DNA of 64,000 bases from Lobosporangium transversale. Its lineage: Eukaryota > Mortierellomycota > Mortierellomycetes > Mortierellales > Mortierellaceae. Numbering within the stretch: position 1 is the stretch's first letter; every line of letters begins with the position of its first letter. Position numbers and translations under genes: made by a program. Under the pieces are notes generated by a model. That model made no database searches. It was not told the origin of the DNA and saw only the letters and a program-made list of their open reading frames with translations. Shown here one piece after another: positions 52,770 through 63,244 of the stretch. The DNA is taken from the NCBI RefSeq assembly GCF_002105155.1, contig NW_019028987.1, forward strand, positions 426,501 to 490,500, in the 5' to 3' direction.

Positions 52770-55634
52770 TCATATCCTTCTCGTATTCAAAACAATATTG
52801 TCCACAATAGATTCAGTCTTGGGCCATCTCCGAACCACAATCTCCCGGATGTTTACAAGCTCTTTCTTCAAAAAGTCATATTGTGCCAATCCACCAAAGA
52901 GGAGCTCAAAATCCTCCGTCCGTGGATTTATTCCAATTTTCTGGCACTCCTCATCCAACAGCGCTTCAATCTCATTAAACCGATTGTGAGTCAAGAGCGC
53001 GTTCAAGTACGCTGTAAACACCTCGGGATCTGGCCTTACATAGTGCCCAAACCCTACATAGGAATTGACCTGTGGAAACTCTGAATTCTTTGGCCCTACC
53101 AAGGACGCGTCACCTACATCTCCTTGGACCCCTTGGGCTGATCTAGCCCTTAGAGATGCTCTGGTTCCCATCGTGGCACTATGCCATACAGAATGGAGTG
53201 TGTCAATGTACCCTCGGTCTCGACATGCTTCAATCAAATGCAGAAAGTTACTTGTGCTCAATCCCCAGTTCAATGGCTTGTCCAGGCTCTGTAGTTGACG
53301 CCACGTCCTGATCACACGATCAGGCATACCATGCTCACCATATGCATCCAAAAGCTGTCGGAAGAACTCTGGCAAAGGTTCTAGCTCAAACTCCTCCATC
53401 ATAGCCGTGATTTCATCAACCTTCTTCACATTCAACCGCGGCAGCTTACGGTAGAGACCAATCAGTGTTGTCAGCAATATGCTGTCGAGCTTGAACCCCT
53501 TTTGGCAAACGTCCTTGAAGATAAACTCCACCATCTCAACATTCATCTGCTGACTATAGGTCTGTATTAACAAAGTGAAGGACTTGAGGTCCGGTAAAAG
53601 TCCCATGTTAGTCATAGCTATCCAATAGCCCTTCACCCGCTCAACGTTGCCCTGCAATGAATGGGCATGGATAATCGAAGTGAAAGCCTCTGTCGTTGGT
53701 TGAATCCCCGACTTTGTCATTTGCTCAAAAGTATTGTCACATGCCGCATAATTTTTAGCTCGAATGTGGTTGTTGATCAAAACCGTATAGCAGTAAACAT
53801 CCGGTTGGACTCCAGAGTCGAGCATTTCTTGGTAATAGCGGAGAGCTCCCCGGAAGTCCTTGGTATTGGAAAGATAATTTATCAACATCGTATATGTGTG
53901 CAACGAGATAGTCAACTTTGTATTCCGCATAAGCCGTACCATCTGTCGAGCATTATCTACTTGGTGGTGCTGGAGATAGAGTTGGATCAACCGACTGCAA
54001 ACGATGGCATTTGGCGCAATATGGGAGCTGTTCATCCCATGATAATAGTGCAAAGCGTCCTGCAGATTACCCTGCTTGCAGCAGCCTACAATCATAATAC
54101 TATAACTCCATGCGGTCGTCGGTCGGATGTTACGGGCTGTGAAATGCTCATGGAAGATCCTATTCGCTGTTGAAACCTCGCCAGCACGTACGTGGCCATC
54201 TAGAAGTGAACATAAAATCACATCATTGACAGCACGGCCCTTCGCTATGAGGTGATTGTAGACTCCCATAGCTGCATCCAGATCTTTACGCTTTCCATAA
54301 ACGTTCATCAGGACCCCAAATGTAATATCATTCATCTCCTGCGGAGGCATCGATTTCAAGAGATCCTCAAGAATATCGTTAACATCCGAGTCAAGGAATC
54401 CACGAGCAAAAACCTTGATAGTATTGGTGACAGTCTGAGCATTGGCATAGACCCTGTTCTCCGCCATCTCCTTCTGGATCTGCGCAATCGCCTCTTCATC
54501 CCCATTCCTCGCGTAGCCATCGATCAAAGTCGAATAGGTGATGACATCCGGCTTCAAGCCATTCTCTTTCAAAAGTGTCAGGACCCTCCGAGCGCCCACA
54601 TAATCGCTCTTCTTGACAAACCGTTTGACAATCAGGTTGAAAATATGCATGTTGGGCTTAACTCCATCTTGGAGCATCTCATCAAGGACCTTATCCATTT
54701 CCTCCTGCATACCATTTTTGCTGTAGTGGCTCATAAGTGTGGAGTAAGTCGAAATATCAGGCTGACTACCAAGCCCACCAGTCCGTAGATCATCATAAAT
54801 CTTTTTTGCTGCCAAGATCTGCCCGTCTGCCGCCAGTGCTCGAATCATGATATTGTAACTGTAAATATTCAGAGTGCGACCGAACCGCTCCACGTCCTCT
54901 TGGAAAAACTGGATAGCCCAGTTGACATCTTCGTGCCGTACCAAGATATCGAGCATTCTGTTTAGAGTTGCAATTTTAGGTTGGTGATACTTCTTCATGT
55001 CTTCATAGACGATCATAGCTCTTTTAGCCGATTGTTTTGTCCTGGTTGCCTGAAAAGAATGCAGTATCTTGAAGTATGTCGAAGCTGTGAAAGGCGCCCT
55101 CCCATCGTCGAATCTCCTGCTGGTAAGACGGCTGTATGTGTGCCAGACCTGATGAGCATTTCTAGTTTCGATAGCCTCCGTGATTAACCGAAACGGTGAG
55201 ATTGGATCCGATTTTGCACTGTTCTGCACAGATGAGTCCGGTTGGTTATGATTATCGCTGCGCTTCCCTATCGGCTTGAAACTATCTGCAATTGTCTCCT
55301 GTGGGTTATAATGCCTTTCAGTGCCAGGAGGTGCAAGAAAAGCAGTGATGGTCGGTTGTTGCTTGGATGGTGCCTGAGACGTCTGAGATACATGTGATGA
55401 AGCATCCAGCAACGTGTTCTGGTTTATAGACATCCCATCAATAGAGTGGTATGCACGGTTGGAAAGGAAACCATTGGAATGGGGGGGTATTCTTGTGTAG
55501 GTGAACGAAGGTCTATGAACAGGAAGGTGTTGGTTACAGAACAGGCGTAGCATCAGCGTCGCAAGCTGGCTGTCCCAGGAATGAGGACCTGCATGTCTGC
55601 CCTGCGCTAGTCGACCGGGCTTAAACGCATGCAT
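52770..55634 (-). CDS. Large pentatricopeptide-repeat (PPR) protein, mitochondrial
   Basis: A single-exon protein of 954 residues. From about residue 160 it consists of at least a dozen 35-residue PPR units, recognisable by repeats such as PDISTYSTLMSHYSKNG, PNMHIFNLIVKRF, PDVITYSTLIDGYARNG and PDVYCYTVLINNHIRA, and it ends at NIVLNTRRI. PPR proteins bind single-stranded organelle RNA, one base per unit, and steer processing, stability or translation of mitochondrial transcripts. An in-frame ATG at residue 28 (55553) opens MLRLFCNQHLPVHRPSF, which reads as a mitochondrial presequence far better than the upstream start, so 55553 may be the real start. The unit array lacks the DYW or SMR extras of plant proteins. 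Its 5' end faces the PIG-Y gene across about 245 bp. The long plus-strand frames inside it (53661-54788) are shadows. Confidence 0.93.
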   Translation of the reverse strand: MHAFKPGRLAQGRHAGPHSWDSQLATLMLRLFCNQHLPVHRPSFTYTRIPPHSNGFLSNRAYHSIDGMSINQNTLLDASSHVSQTSQAPSKQQPTITAFLAPPGTERHYNPQETIADSFKPIGKRSDNHNQPDSSVQNSAKSDPISPFRLITEAIETRNAHQVWHTYSRLTSRRFDDGRAPFTASTYFKILHSFQATRTKQSAKRAMIVYEDMKKYHQPKIATLNRMLDILVRHEDVNWAIQFFQEDVERFGRTLNIYSYNIMIRALAADGQILAAKKIYDDLRTGGLGSQPDISTYSTLMSHYSKNGMQEEMDKVLDEMLQDGVKPNMHIFNLIVKRFVKKSDYVGARRVLTLLKENGLKPDVITYSTLIDGYARNGDEEAIAQIQKEMAENRVYANAQTVTNTIKVFARGFLDSDVNDILEDLLKSMPPQEMNDITFGVLMNVYGKRKDLDAAMGVYNHLIAKGRAVNDVILCSLLDGHVRAGEVSTANRIFHEHFTARNIRPTTAWSYSIMIVGCCKQGNLQDALHYYHGMNSSHIAPNAIVCSRLIQLYLQHHQVDNARQMVRLMRNTKLTISLHTYTMLINYLSNTKDFRGALRYYQEMLDSGVQPDVYCYTVLINNHIRAKNYAACDNTFEQMTKSGIQPTTEAFTSIIHAHSLQGNVERVKGYWIAMTNMGLLPDLKSFTLLIQTYSQQMNVEMVEFIFKDVCQKGFKLDSILLTTLIGLYRKLPRLNVKKVDEITAMMEEFELEPLPEFFRQLLDAYGEHGMPDRVIRTWRQLQSLDKPLNWGLSTSNFLHLIEACRDRGYIDTLHSVWHSATMGTRASLRARSAQGVQGDVGDASLVGPKNSEFPQVNSYVGFGHYVRPDPEVFTAYLNALLTHNRFNEIEALLDEECQKIGINPRTEDFELLFGGLAQYDFLKKELVNIREIVVRRWPKTESIVDNIVLNTRRI

Positions 55635-55879
55635 ATAGCACAGCTAAATTCTCGCTCTTTTCCTTCTGAGCCTTTTCGTCTGTTTGTTCAGGTATTATGA
55701 AAGAGAAGGAAATGAGAGTCAAGATGTGTGTCGGCCTTTTGATCTTGTTTACTTGATGTGGCTTGTTAAGAGGCATTGCCTTTTTGGGACCATTCCTTTT
55801 CTTGGCTCTCATTGTTGGCATGCACTTGATGGAGTGGATGGTCTTATCATGCTCCTTCTCCTTGTCGAATTGCATTCCC

Positions 55880-56699
55880 ATGCCGGACTCAAGAAAGGAA
55901 AGAACAGGCGACATGACTCCATCCCTCGTCAATGGATATAGTGGTACAACTTTGGCTGCGAACGCAAGGATTAATGCTGCATCTGGAACGTCTGCTGGAG
56001 CATCTCATTCTTTTGACAATTCCACATCATCACCGCTCAAAAGACAGGCACGACAGGACCCATCTTCACTATCATTTGGATTTCCTCTCTCCATTAAAAG
56101 CAGCAGTCATGGAAACAATGCGAGCCTAGCCTCGACAAATACTCTATCCGCAAATTATCTTGAACAGCGACGCGATACTTTTCCTAGCTTACCACATCCA
56201 CCGTCGTCGTCCTTGTCTTCATACCTCGACATTCATACCAACCATGCGTCCTATGATGATTACCAACCGAACTCCCTGCCCCATCACCGATCAAATACTC
56301 TATCCTACTCAAGTATACAACACTCGCATCCAAACCCACAGTACCAAAATCAAGCACAACACTACCAATACCAGCAACAGCAGCATCAAACTCATCGTCG
56401 ACCCTCCTTATCATCAAGGAATCCAGATGGTTTAATGCGTCGCAGGAGACTCTCTACTGCATCCAGCTCATCAAAGCGCCTCGGATCATCTTCAACCTTG
56501 CGGTCAAAAGCCCTTAACACGCCACATCATACTCGTCGATTTACAACATTAATTTCAGATCAAGAACCAGATACAACCTACTTGTGGGGCTATCTGCTGT
56601 TCTTTTCGACAATGATTGGCTTTACAACCAGTATGTACGCTCTTGTGGCATCTAATTACATGCCCATGACTGGCAATAAGGTAAAAAGGCGGTAAAGTC

Positions 56700-56730
<31 letters not shown>

Positions 56731-56942
56731 TAACATTGATGCGTTGAAGAGTATTTTTGCGATGTAACATGAAGTCCGCTCTATTGTGCCTAACTCTTTG
56801 ATTTATATATATCTTTGTTTAGACTCTTGACTGGATCAAACAAGATAGCCACTATTGCATGCTACTTCCTGTGACTATTCCAGTAACTGTACTTGCTGTC
56901 TTGTTCAACTGGCTGGGAATGAAGCTGTTCCGGCACAATTGA
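55880..56942 (+). CDS. PIG-Y/Eri1 subunit of GPI-GlcNAc transferase, with long N-terminal extension
   Basis: Two exons (55880-56680, 56823-56942) give 306 residues. The last ~80 residues are the PIG-Y fold: a membrane span (YLWGYLLFFSTMIGFTTSMYAL), a short loop, DSHYCMLLPVTIPVTVLAV, and the end WLGMKLFRHN. The final LFRHN and the LLP-T-IPV core are nearly the human PIG-Y ending. PIG-Y/Eri1 belongs to the ER complex that adds GlcNAc to phosphatidylinositol, the first step of GPI-anchor synthesis; yeast Eri1 also links it to Ras. Human PIG-Y is about 71 residues, so the ~225-residue Ser/His/Gln/Arg-rich cytosolic head here is extra. The start at 55880 (MPDSRKERTGD) is chosen as it avoids a hydrophobic upstream stretch; earlier in-frame ATGs exist (from 55820). 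Confidence 0.82.
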
Positions 56943-57213
56943 ACATACTTTTTTTTTTTTTTTAATACTTTTTCCCGTTTTAAAATCCTTTTCTGACCTT
57001 ATATATATAATATAGAAACCATCTTGCAGACTTTGGTGTCAACTCATAGATCCGCCACTGGCAGTATACCATTTCCTTACTTTCTTTGTCTCAAATAATA
57101 CTTAGTGAAATACTGCTTTCTTCTGATGTACTTTTAAAAATAAATTAGCATTCCCCCCTCCTTTTTTTTTTTTTTTTTTTTTTTTTTTTCTCAGATTCAT
57201 ACATCCTATTTTA

Positions 57214-58861
57214 TTACGCGTATGGAATCATGGTGCGAGGCAATGTAGTGGGTAAAACTCCTTCACCTCCATGTTCCACTGCCCGAATCAGATGCATCAC
57301 CACTGCAAACTCGTTTTCGTCCAAATAGCCATTTGCATCCCAATCTGCCAATGCCCATACTTTGGCCAGAATCTCGGTCGAAAGACCTGTACTCAACAAA
57401 TAAGGTTTCGTAGTTGAGCCATTAACTCGGCCTTCTACCGGATGAAGTGACTTGAAGACAGGCGTAGAACTTGCTTTGTCGATTGAAGAAAAATGCCAGT
57501 AACTCGGAGGGATCTCACTACCGTTGATGCTACTACTACCGCCACTAATACCCATATTCACATTTGGTTCTGGGATTAAAAAGGGATTCCGCTGAGCTTG
57601 CTCCAACAATGGGTTGCCCTGAGGGAACCGACGCATCAATTTGGGCAAATCAACCGAAAGTGCCTCCTCTACAGCCGCTAGAATCGGCTCCTTAAGTTTT
57701 GAAAAGCTTTCAAACTTGTAGGCCCTTAAAGACTGACGAAGTTTCTCAACATTGGGGAAATCTCCATCTGGGATACCATAGCTCTGTTGAACCTTGAGGA
57801 ACTCTTTGTCGAGATCACGGATAAGTTCTTGTTGTCGTGAGGTCTTGCCAAAGACTGCTGGCATTTCTTTTTTGAGATGTCCAATAATGTATGCATGCAC
57901 CTTAGCCTGTCGTGCCCTCTTCACAATTTCGTTCACCTTACGTATAGCAGCATTCCTAGGTAGCTCACGTAAATCCCGAATCAGATCTGCCTGCTCCGCA
58001 TCCAACAGGCCACGGCAATCCTCGAATACATTGGGTGGTCGATGAATCCAGAATGAGCCCAAGTAGACACGCATGACCTCGGGCGTGTGGATGACTTTCC
58101 CGAGGGACCACATTAAAGCACCGTAAACACGCATCAGTTGCTGCTGGCTCACCATATCGCACTTATTCAAGATCACGCGTACTTTCTCTTCTTGACCCTT
58201 GAGTGAATGAATTGAGGCTTTGAATTCATCCGAGATATCGAGTTTGTGAGAATCAAAGAACAATAGGATCAGGTCTGCACGTTCTGCGAACCATTCTATA
58301 ATCTTTGTAAAATCATATCCACGTTCAATTCGCTGCTTATTGCCCGCGAGAATACCTGGGGTGTCGATCAGCGTCATGTTCTCCAATAAAGGCGCAGGAC
58401 ACTGAGACACCTGAAACCGCGTTAAAAATGCTTGACCAAATTTGTTAAGGCCACGAAAGGGCATGTCTGAAGTCATTGCAGCTGCATTTCCAGGAATAAC
58501 ACGCGACTCGACACCATTCATCACTGCTACAAACCGATCCGTCTATTTCCAGCAATATAAAAAAATAAAATAAAAAAAAACGGTCAGGAGATGAGTCAAT
58601 GCGCGGAATTTGCATCGGAGTTTATGTAACACGAGAAATTAGAGTTTCGCGTCTGAATGTTGCACAGAAATATTCAGGAACAGAAAAAAAAAAAAAAAAA
58701 AAAAAAAAATACCGTTGGCTCAACTCCGATGTGAGACCCAGGATAGTCGCACTCCGTAAGATGCTTGATGAACGTGGTCTTGCCCTATGAGTTTATTTTG
58801 GTTAAAATGCGAATAAGAAACCCTATCTTTTTTCCTGTTCTGGAAATGACTCTGAGAATAG

Positions 58862-58893
<32 letters not shown>

Positions 58894-59464
58894 ATAAACA
58901 TACTGTACTATATTGGCCAATGAGAAGAACTATAGGCTTTGCCTCGATATCACTGTCGGATAGAGGTGCAGAATGAAAGCCTTCAAAGTTATAGGTCGTC
59001 TCCAACGGCTTGATCTTTCTGCGATATGTCTCCTTAAGTTCATCCATCAATGGACGATAATCATCATGGATTAGATTTATGAATGATCCGCCTCCTGCTA
59101 TGCCATGATATGTCATAGAAACTGTGGCACCCGTTGTCGGGACATGCGCCGATAACGGTGATAGAGTATGAGCATGAGCTTGAGTTCCATTTTCGCTTTT
59201 GCTGAGTTTATTTTTTCTATGCTCTTGGTAATATGGCCTTCCTGTCTTTGAGGATCGCATTGAGAGAACTGGACTATTAATACTATTTAGGGTATTATTG
59301 CAATCCTCGCTGTATATGGGGCGATTTGAATATCCGTACTCATCTGAAGACCCACTAACAGTAACCATACCACCCACTGGAGAATTAGGGGCGCTGAACC
59401 CTGATTTGAAGCCACCGGTCCTGATAGACTCTGTCTTTTTTTTCATGTCTTGTGCGAAGCCCAT
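57214..59464 (-). CDS. EH-domain ATPase (EHD/RME-1 family)
   Basis: Three exons (59464-58904, 58784-58713, 58542-57214) give 653 residues. A dynamin-like G domain begins near 175 with a P-loop split by intron 1 (IGQYST|GKTTF), followed by GVEPT|TDRFVAVMNG across intron 2, DTPGIL and NKCDMV. A helical region comes next with an internal NPF (QRNPFLIPEP), which in EHD proteins docks to the EH domain. The C-terminal EH domain has one good EF-hand loop (DWDANGYLDENEF). EHDs are membrane-tubulating ATPases of endosome recycling. Human EHD1 is about 534 residues; this one has ~140 additional Ser/Thr-rich N-terminal residues ahead of the family start. Both introns contain A-tract runs on the plus strand that appear as T tracts in the transcript. 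Confidence 0.92.
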
Positions 59465-60132
59465 GATGATACTGATGATACCTCTTTTTTATAAATAAAT
59501 AAATAAATAAAAAAAAAAAAAAAAAAAGTCTGGCTGCTTCTTATTTGTACAGTTGCTTGGGAAGAGATATAGTGGAAAAAACTGTCACTTTCTTCTTATT
59601 TCTTCTTATAATAAAAAAGCGGGGAGTTGGAGAAAAAGGTGTATTGAAAGGCAGTTAATTGTTGAATATGAAAAGACCAAGTGTATAAAGAGGAGATAAA
59701 TGTATTAAAAAAGAGTGGAAGGTAAAAGAGAAAGAAGAACGTGTCTGGCTCCTGCAGACTGGATCCACTTGACATTCCAATCTGAACCATCATCACGCGC
59801 CTCACTTTCCTTGTCATCTTCAGTCATAGCACTAGCTTAGAACCATAGTATTACTATTACTATTGCTATTTTCTTTCACTTGGTAATAATATGTAAATAG
59901 CCATGGCTTTCCTATAGATTCACGCGCTTCAAATAAAAGAGTAGGATAGGCAAAGGAGGCATTTACTGATGAACGGAAAACGGCTCGGGCATAAAAAAAT
60001 AAAAATAAAAAATTGCTGTGAAGAAATCCTCCTTATCTCATCCTTTTATATCCCCAGAAAACGAGCTGGTCTTGTTCCATAAATCCATGACATAATGCAC
60101 TGACTCTTCCTCATCCTTGATCAACCTGATCT

Positions 60133-60166
<34 letters not shown>

Positions 60167-60485
60167 CCTTTGTTGTAACATTTCATACGTTGGCATCCAT
60201 CAACTTTTTTCTTTAATTTTTATTTTTTAACCCTTTATTTTAACTGTAACTTGTAACTGGCTATAATGCTAGACACAAGAAACGCACAGGGAAGACATCC
60301 ATGATGAGCATTACTTTCTTGAACCATCCTTTTTAATAAAATCTTTATTTCTTATCCTTCTTTCCACTTGCCACCATTTAATCATAAACGCGTTGCTCTT
60401 TCTTTCTCTCTCTCTCTCTCTTTCTCATACCTTCCTTTTTTCATCTTCCTTTTTTTTTTCTTTTTTTTTTTTCTATAAAAAAAAA
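59465..60485. other. Divergent promoter region, EHD / MGL-like
   Basis: No gene seen in 1 kb between two divergent starts. T tracts at 60138-60166 and a CT-dinucleotide and T/C-rich leader at 60398-60475 precede the MGL-like start; (AAAT)n at 59492-59508 precedes the EHD start. Confidence 0.6.
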
Positions 60486-61890
60486 ATGCCATTCATCCAA
60501 CCAAGAGGAGTCCCCTTAAATACTAACGGCATCAACAGCACACTTCATAATAGCAATAATGACTCTGGAGGCGGTATTAATCAAAAAGTAAAAGATAAGA
60601 CAGAACAAGAGCCAGTGTTCAGGGTCAAAAATGATTGGGTCAAAAGTACAAACAATTCCATCCACATCTTCACAAAAACATGGCAGCCCCTCGTCGTCCC
60701 TACACACTCAGTCGCAATGTAAGCAGGACTTAATTTATTTATTTATCTAGTTGTTATTGCCGTTACTATTGTCGTTGTCATAATTCCAACCGGCACCATC
60801 GATATCTGCTCAAATGGATCGTGTAGATCACTTTTTAATTTGTCTAACTCTACACTATGGTTAAATAGATTCATTCATGACGTCGTTGAGCACTGCGAAA
60901 GATACCAGCCCCTTTTTAGTTACTTTGCGGGTAAAGGTATTGAAGTCCAGGCATTTGACTTGCCTGGCCTTGGAGAGACGGGCGCAAGAGCTAATGCGCT
61001 CGGCATAACTGGCGGGTAAAGTATTTATTATCTCTGCTTTTGAAGTGCGTTTTTTTTTTTTTTTTTTTCTTTTTCTTCTTCTTCTTCTTCTTTGTATTCT
61101 TATATATAGAAAAAGTAACTTCTTTTTTTTTGTTTCATAGATACGGCATATTACTCAAAGAGATTGATAATGCAATTGACAGAGCCTCGTCCTGCCATCC
61201 AACAAAACCGCTTTTCTTATACGGCCACGGCATGGGTGGTGCTCTTGTCCTCAACTATGTCTGTGGACTCGGACAACGGATCACATCTCTAGCGGGCATC
61301 ATCGTATCCTCGCCTTACTTGAAGCCCGTACTTAAAGGTGTAGGCGCCAAGTTTCCGAATGTCTACAACCGACTAGGGAAATGGTACCCCAACATCAGCG
61401 TTCGATTTGAGATCTCGCCTCAGGAACTGACAAGGGACCATTCAGAACAGGAACGATATCAAGGCGATGGGCTTATTAGAGACTCAATCTCTTTACAGTG
61501 CTGTAAGGATGAGGGAGACATGGTGATTAAACCCATCAAGTGCACTAGCCTCATTGATAATATGTATTGATCGAATCCTTCTTTATTTCTTTAAAAATCA
61601 AGTGGGTGATATGGTTTATCAAGGCGACAAAGCTTTGATGAAGCGCTGGAAAAAATTTCCAGCACCATTACCGATGTTACTCTTGCATGGAACAGACGAT
61701 CCTATATGTTCGTATACTGCCACAGTAGCCTTATATACTCGACTCTCAGAGCTTCATCCATACTACATCAAGTTTAAGTCATTGAAAGGCAATAGGCACG
61801 ACCGTATGTTACTTCAACATGTGAAGAAAAAAAAAGAAAAAAAAAAAAAAAAAAACTTTTATATATCCGTCAGGTCTTCAAGTAATAACT

Positions 61891-61922
<32 letters not shown>

Positions 61923-62997
61923 CTATTAATGATACATGCTCCATATGGTCTTACCAAAATAAAAATAATAAATAGCTCATTGGGATATCGATGCCACGGT
62001 GGTTAAAAATGAGATTATCACCTGGATCCACAAGCTCTCGAAATATTTCAAAGGTGTGCCGCTCCAACCAAGCATGGTTCACTTTGATAGTATCAAATCA
62101 GTTCGCCAAGCCAAAAAAGCTGAAAGTAATATCATCAGTAGCTCAAAGAAGCGCAGAGATCCAACGGATGCAAACACAAAGGGGAAATCGAAAGACTCCA
62201 GTAACAATAATAGCAAGACCAACTGCGACATTAATGCCAACACTACAGAGAAGGGGGAAGATGGAAAGTCAAAAGAGAAAAAGAATGACAAAAAGGCAAA
62301 AAAATTAGCAAAGGCTGAAAAGAAAGGGTTAAATGAAAAAGGGAAGAAAATATCTGATCAGCAGCAGCAGCAGCGACATGAGCCTCTCATGTCTTCGAAT
62401 GAAGATAAACCAATAAAAGCAACAGTAGCAACAAACACTATTCATAAACCATCTGAAGAAGAACCTGAAGCGATTCAGTGTCTAAACGACCTTCTTCATC
62501 AGAAGCAGCTGGAATTCGAAAGGGCTCAACGGAAACAACAAGAGTATGGACTTGAGTCAGAAGTTACCGATCCACTATCAGCAGTGGTAAAAGATGTATC
62601 TACTGATGATAGCACAGCTCATGTTGCTGAGGCGGGCCCGGAAAAAGCAGGGGTCAGGATTCAGTGCATTATGGAAAAGCCTGTAGAGGGAAGCATTAAC
62701 GTACCTGAAAAAGAACGGGATAAGGACACATATGAGAAGGGAATAGACAAAGAATACGCAGACGAGATAAAGTCGGGTGGGCTATCCAGGGAGGAGAAAG
62801 AAGGCGAGGAAGAAAATGGGATTGCAGAGAGTTGCGTAAAGCACACGGCGCAAGCCTATCCACAAGAAGAGACAGTAGTCAACGTCATGGACCAAGACTT
62901 GGTTAAGGAGGGATCCTTTGAAACTGATACGAATATATTCAAGGCATCTGAACCGATAGCATCGGAAGCAATCTACAACTCTGAACCTCTGAACTGA
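60486..62997 (+). CDS. Monoglyceride-lipase-like alpha/beta hydrolase lacking the nucleophile serine
   Basis: Five exons (60486-60718, 60869-61015, 61141-61502, 61603-61803, 61976-62997) give 654 residues. The fold matches Yju3/MGL-type serine hydrolases: FIHDVVEHCERY (oxyanion loop region), QAFDLPGLGETG, LFLYGHGMGGALVLNY, LLLHGTDDPICS and NRHDPHWDID. The nucleophile elbow, normally GHSMGG, reads GHGMGG: Gly157 stands where the catalytic serine should be, while Asp280 and His313 of the triad are kept. Residues about 345-654 are an added tail rich in Lys, Glu, Asn and Ser with a Gln-rich helix. Unless another residue acts, it should not hydrolyse monoacylglycerol and may be a binding or regulatory pseudoenzyme. 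The codon at that position (GGC) is one base change from a serine codon (AGC). Exon 2's in-frame start GGxx lies before a T/C-rich intron. Confidence 0.85.
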
Positions 62998-63244
62998 ATA
63001 TAAAGGGTTCAGAGATAAAACTATAAAAGTCATTTGAACGATAATACGAGTGGAAGCGCCGTCAGAGTACATCATTAGGGATTGGTGACACGTCAACAGT
63101 GCCCACCACAATGAAAAATTTAGAGGATGTCACGTTGAAGCCCTTTTTCCTCATAGATTCTTAATGATACAAAGAATAAAAATAAATTATAGATTATAAA
63201 TTATAATACAATTTTATTTTTCAATGGTGGTCAAAAGTTGGCTT
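62998..63244. other. Convergent 3' spacer
   Basis: A short spacer between the converging ends of the MGL-like gene and the PDI-like gene. It is A/T-rich with TAAATTATAGATTATAAATTATA repeats near 63180-63205. No gene is seen. Confidence 0.55.

Noticed and set aside
53661..54788. Plus-strand frames of 170 and 178 codons
   Set aside because: They are the antisense of the PPR array; the PPR reading explains the whole stretch.
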